Translations under genes and position numbers: made by a program
Assembly: GCA_964487155.1 (NCBI GenBank)
Contig: CAZAQB010000183.1
Coordinates: forward strand, 1-6,372
Direction of reading: 5' to 3'
DNA: 6,372 nucleotides
DNA from: CAZAQB01 sp964487155
Lineage (GTDB): Bacteria; Pseudomonadota; Gammaproteobacteria; Nitrococcales; Nitrococcaceae
Shown here: in pieces, positions 6,131 through 6,372 of the stretch
Position numbering within the stretch: the first letter of the stretch is position 1
Layout: each line of letters starts with the position of its first letter
The notes under the pieces: model-generated
Told to the model about the DNA's origin: nothing
Seen by the model: the letters and a program-made list of their open reading frames with translations, nothing else
The model's database searches: none

Positions 6131-6145
6131 GCGGCTGCTAGCCGC
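6131..6145. repeat. Short perfect hairpin
   Basis: GCGGCT (6131-6136) pairs with AGCCGC (6140-6145) over a three-base loop, and ACGT on each side (6122-6125 and 6146-6149) can add outer pairs. A second small fold, GGGG (6163-6166) with CCCC (6173-6176), lies nearby. Both sit 3' of the truncated right-edge gene and may belong to its untranslated tail. Confidence 0.35.
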
Positions 6146-6186
6146 ACGTTGCGAAGATACATGGGGGACAAGCCCCTGCCTGTTGC

Positions 6187-6202
6187 CGGCGCGCCCGCGC
6201 CG
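6187..6202 (-). terminator. Possible terminator of the right-edge gene
   Basis: CGGCGC (6187-6192) pairs with GCGCCG (6197-6202) over a four-base loop. On the - strand the hairpin starts 19 bases after the TGA at 6224-6222. The stem is compact and GC-only, but no U run follows, so the assignment rests on position. Confidence 0.35.
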
Positions 6203-6221
6203 AGTCTCCCGGCCCGCGATC

Positions 6222-6372
6222 TCAGCGCGTCCCCTGGGCGTCCACCGCCCCCACGGCGAAGTCCAGCCGGGCGAAGCCGTCGGCCTGCTCGCCCAGACAG
6301 TCGATGTAGTGGTCGATGGTGTCCCGGCGGCGCTTGCCGATCTTCAGCCGGTTGCCGCAGTTGCCCTCGCCG
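6222..6372 (-). CDS. 3' end of an unidentified gene, cut by the window edge
   Basis: Reading leftward from the right edge, a frame is open for 49 codons and ends with TGA at 6224-6222. All but one of the sense codons end in G or C (the exception is TGT), the same codon habit as the two large genes, which strongly indicates real coding sequence. The visible tail begins GEGNCGNRLKIGKRRRDTID and then reads HYIDCLGEQADGFARLDF before a short hydrophobic and polar end. It has a basic KRRR patch and two cysteines. I do not recognise the family and assign no function. The gene is on the same strand as the c-di-GMP gene, but the 290-base gap, with a possible terminator and a candidate promoter, argues for separate transcription. 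Confidence 0.75.
   Translation of the reverse strand, partial: GEGNCGNRLKIGKRRRDTIDHYIDCLGEQADGFARLDFAVGAVDAQGTR

Noticed and set aside
4462..6141. Long + strand open frame (559 codons) opposite the c-di-GMP gene
   Set aside because: It is the antisense shadow of a high-GC gene. It has no recognisable domain, while the opposite strand shows unbroken PAS, GAF, GGDEF and EAL motifs across the same bases.

Overview
This is a high-GC bacterial window. The two long genes use G or C at almost every third codon position, and the protein families fit a gammaproteobacterium, possibly a halophilic or sulfur-oxidising lineage such as the Ectothiorhodospiraceae. That placement is an inference from domain style (a lipoprotein with an acidic run after its lipid-anchored cysteine, and a PAS-GAF-PAS-GGDEF-EAL protein) and not from any marker gene.

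Layout. Bases 1-521 hold no convincing gene. They contain a compact element of 164 bp (264-427) bounded by perfect 17-bp inverted repeats, which looks like a non-coding miniature transposable element. Next, on the + strand, is a 740-residue lipoprotein made of four tandem CHRD (chordin-type) domains (522-2744). The 244-bp gap after it separates two convergent genes and is crowded with palindromes: a perfect 13-bp stem just after the lipoprotein stop, a REP-like hairpin, and two further inverted repeats. On the - strand, 5931-2989 encodes a 980-residue cytoplasmic cyclic-di-GMP enzyme with the order PAS, GAF, PAS, GGDEF, EAL, CZB. Its upstream gap (5932-6221) carries a Shine-Dalgarno-supported TTG start, a candidate extended -10 promoter and a nested inverted repeat that overlaps the promoter's -35 side. 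The right edge holds the 3' end of another - strand gene (6222 to beyond 6372), which I could not identify.

How the parts relate. The two complete genes are convergent, so they are not an operon. The large enzyme has intact catalytic motifs for both making and degrading c-di-GMP, an intact product-inhibition site, and a C-terminal zinc-binding CZB domain, so it probably sets c-di-GMP level in response to metal, oxidant or other cytoplasmic signals. The CHRD lipoprotein is probably displayed on the outer membrane. A link between c-di-GMP and this surface protein is possible but nothing in the sequence shows it.

I see no clearly new multi-gene system. The most interesting signals are the sensor architecture of the c-di-GMP enzyme, the four-fold CHRD array with repeated His and Cys positions, the miniature element, and the nested palindrome at the c-di-GMP gene promoter.
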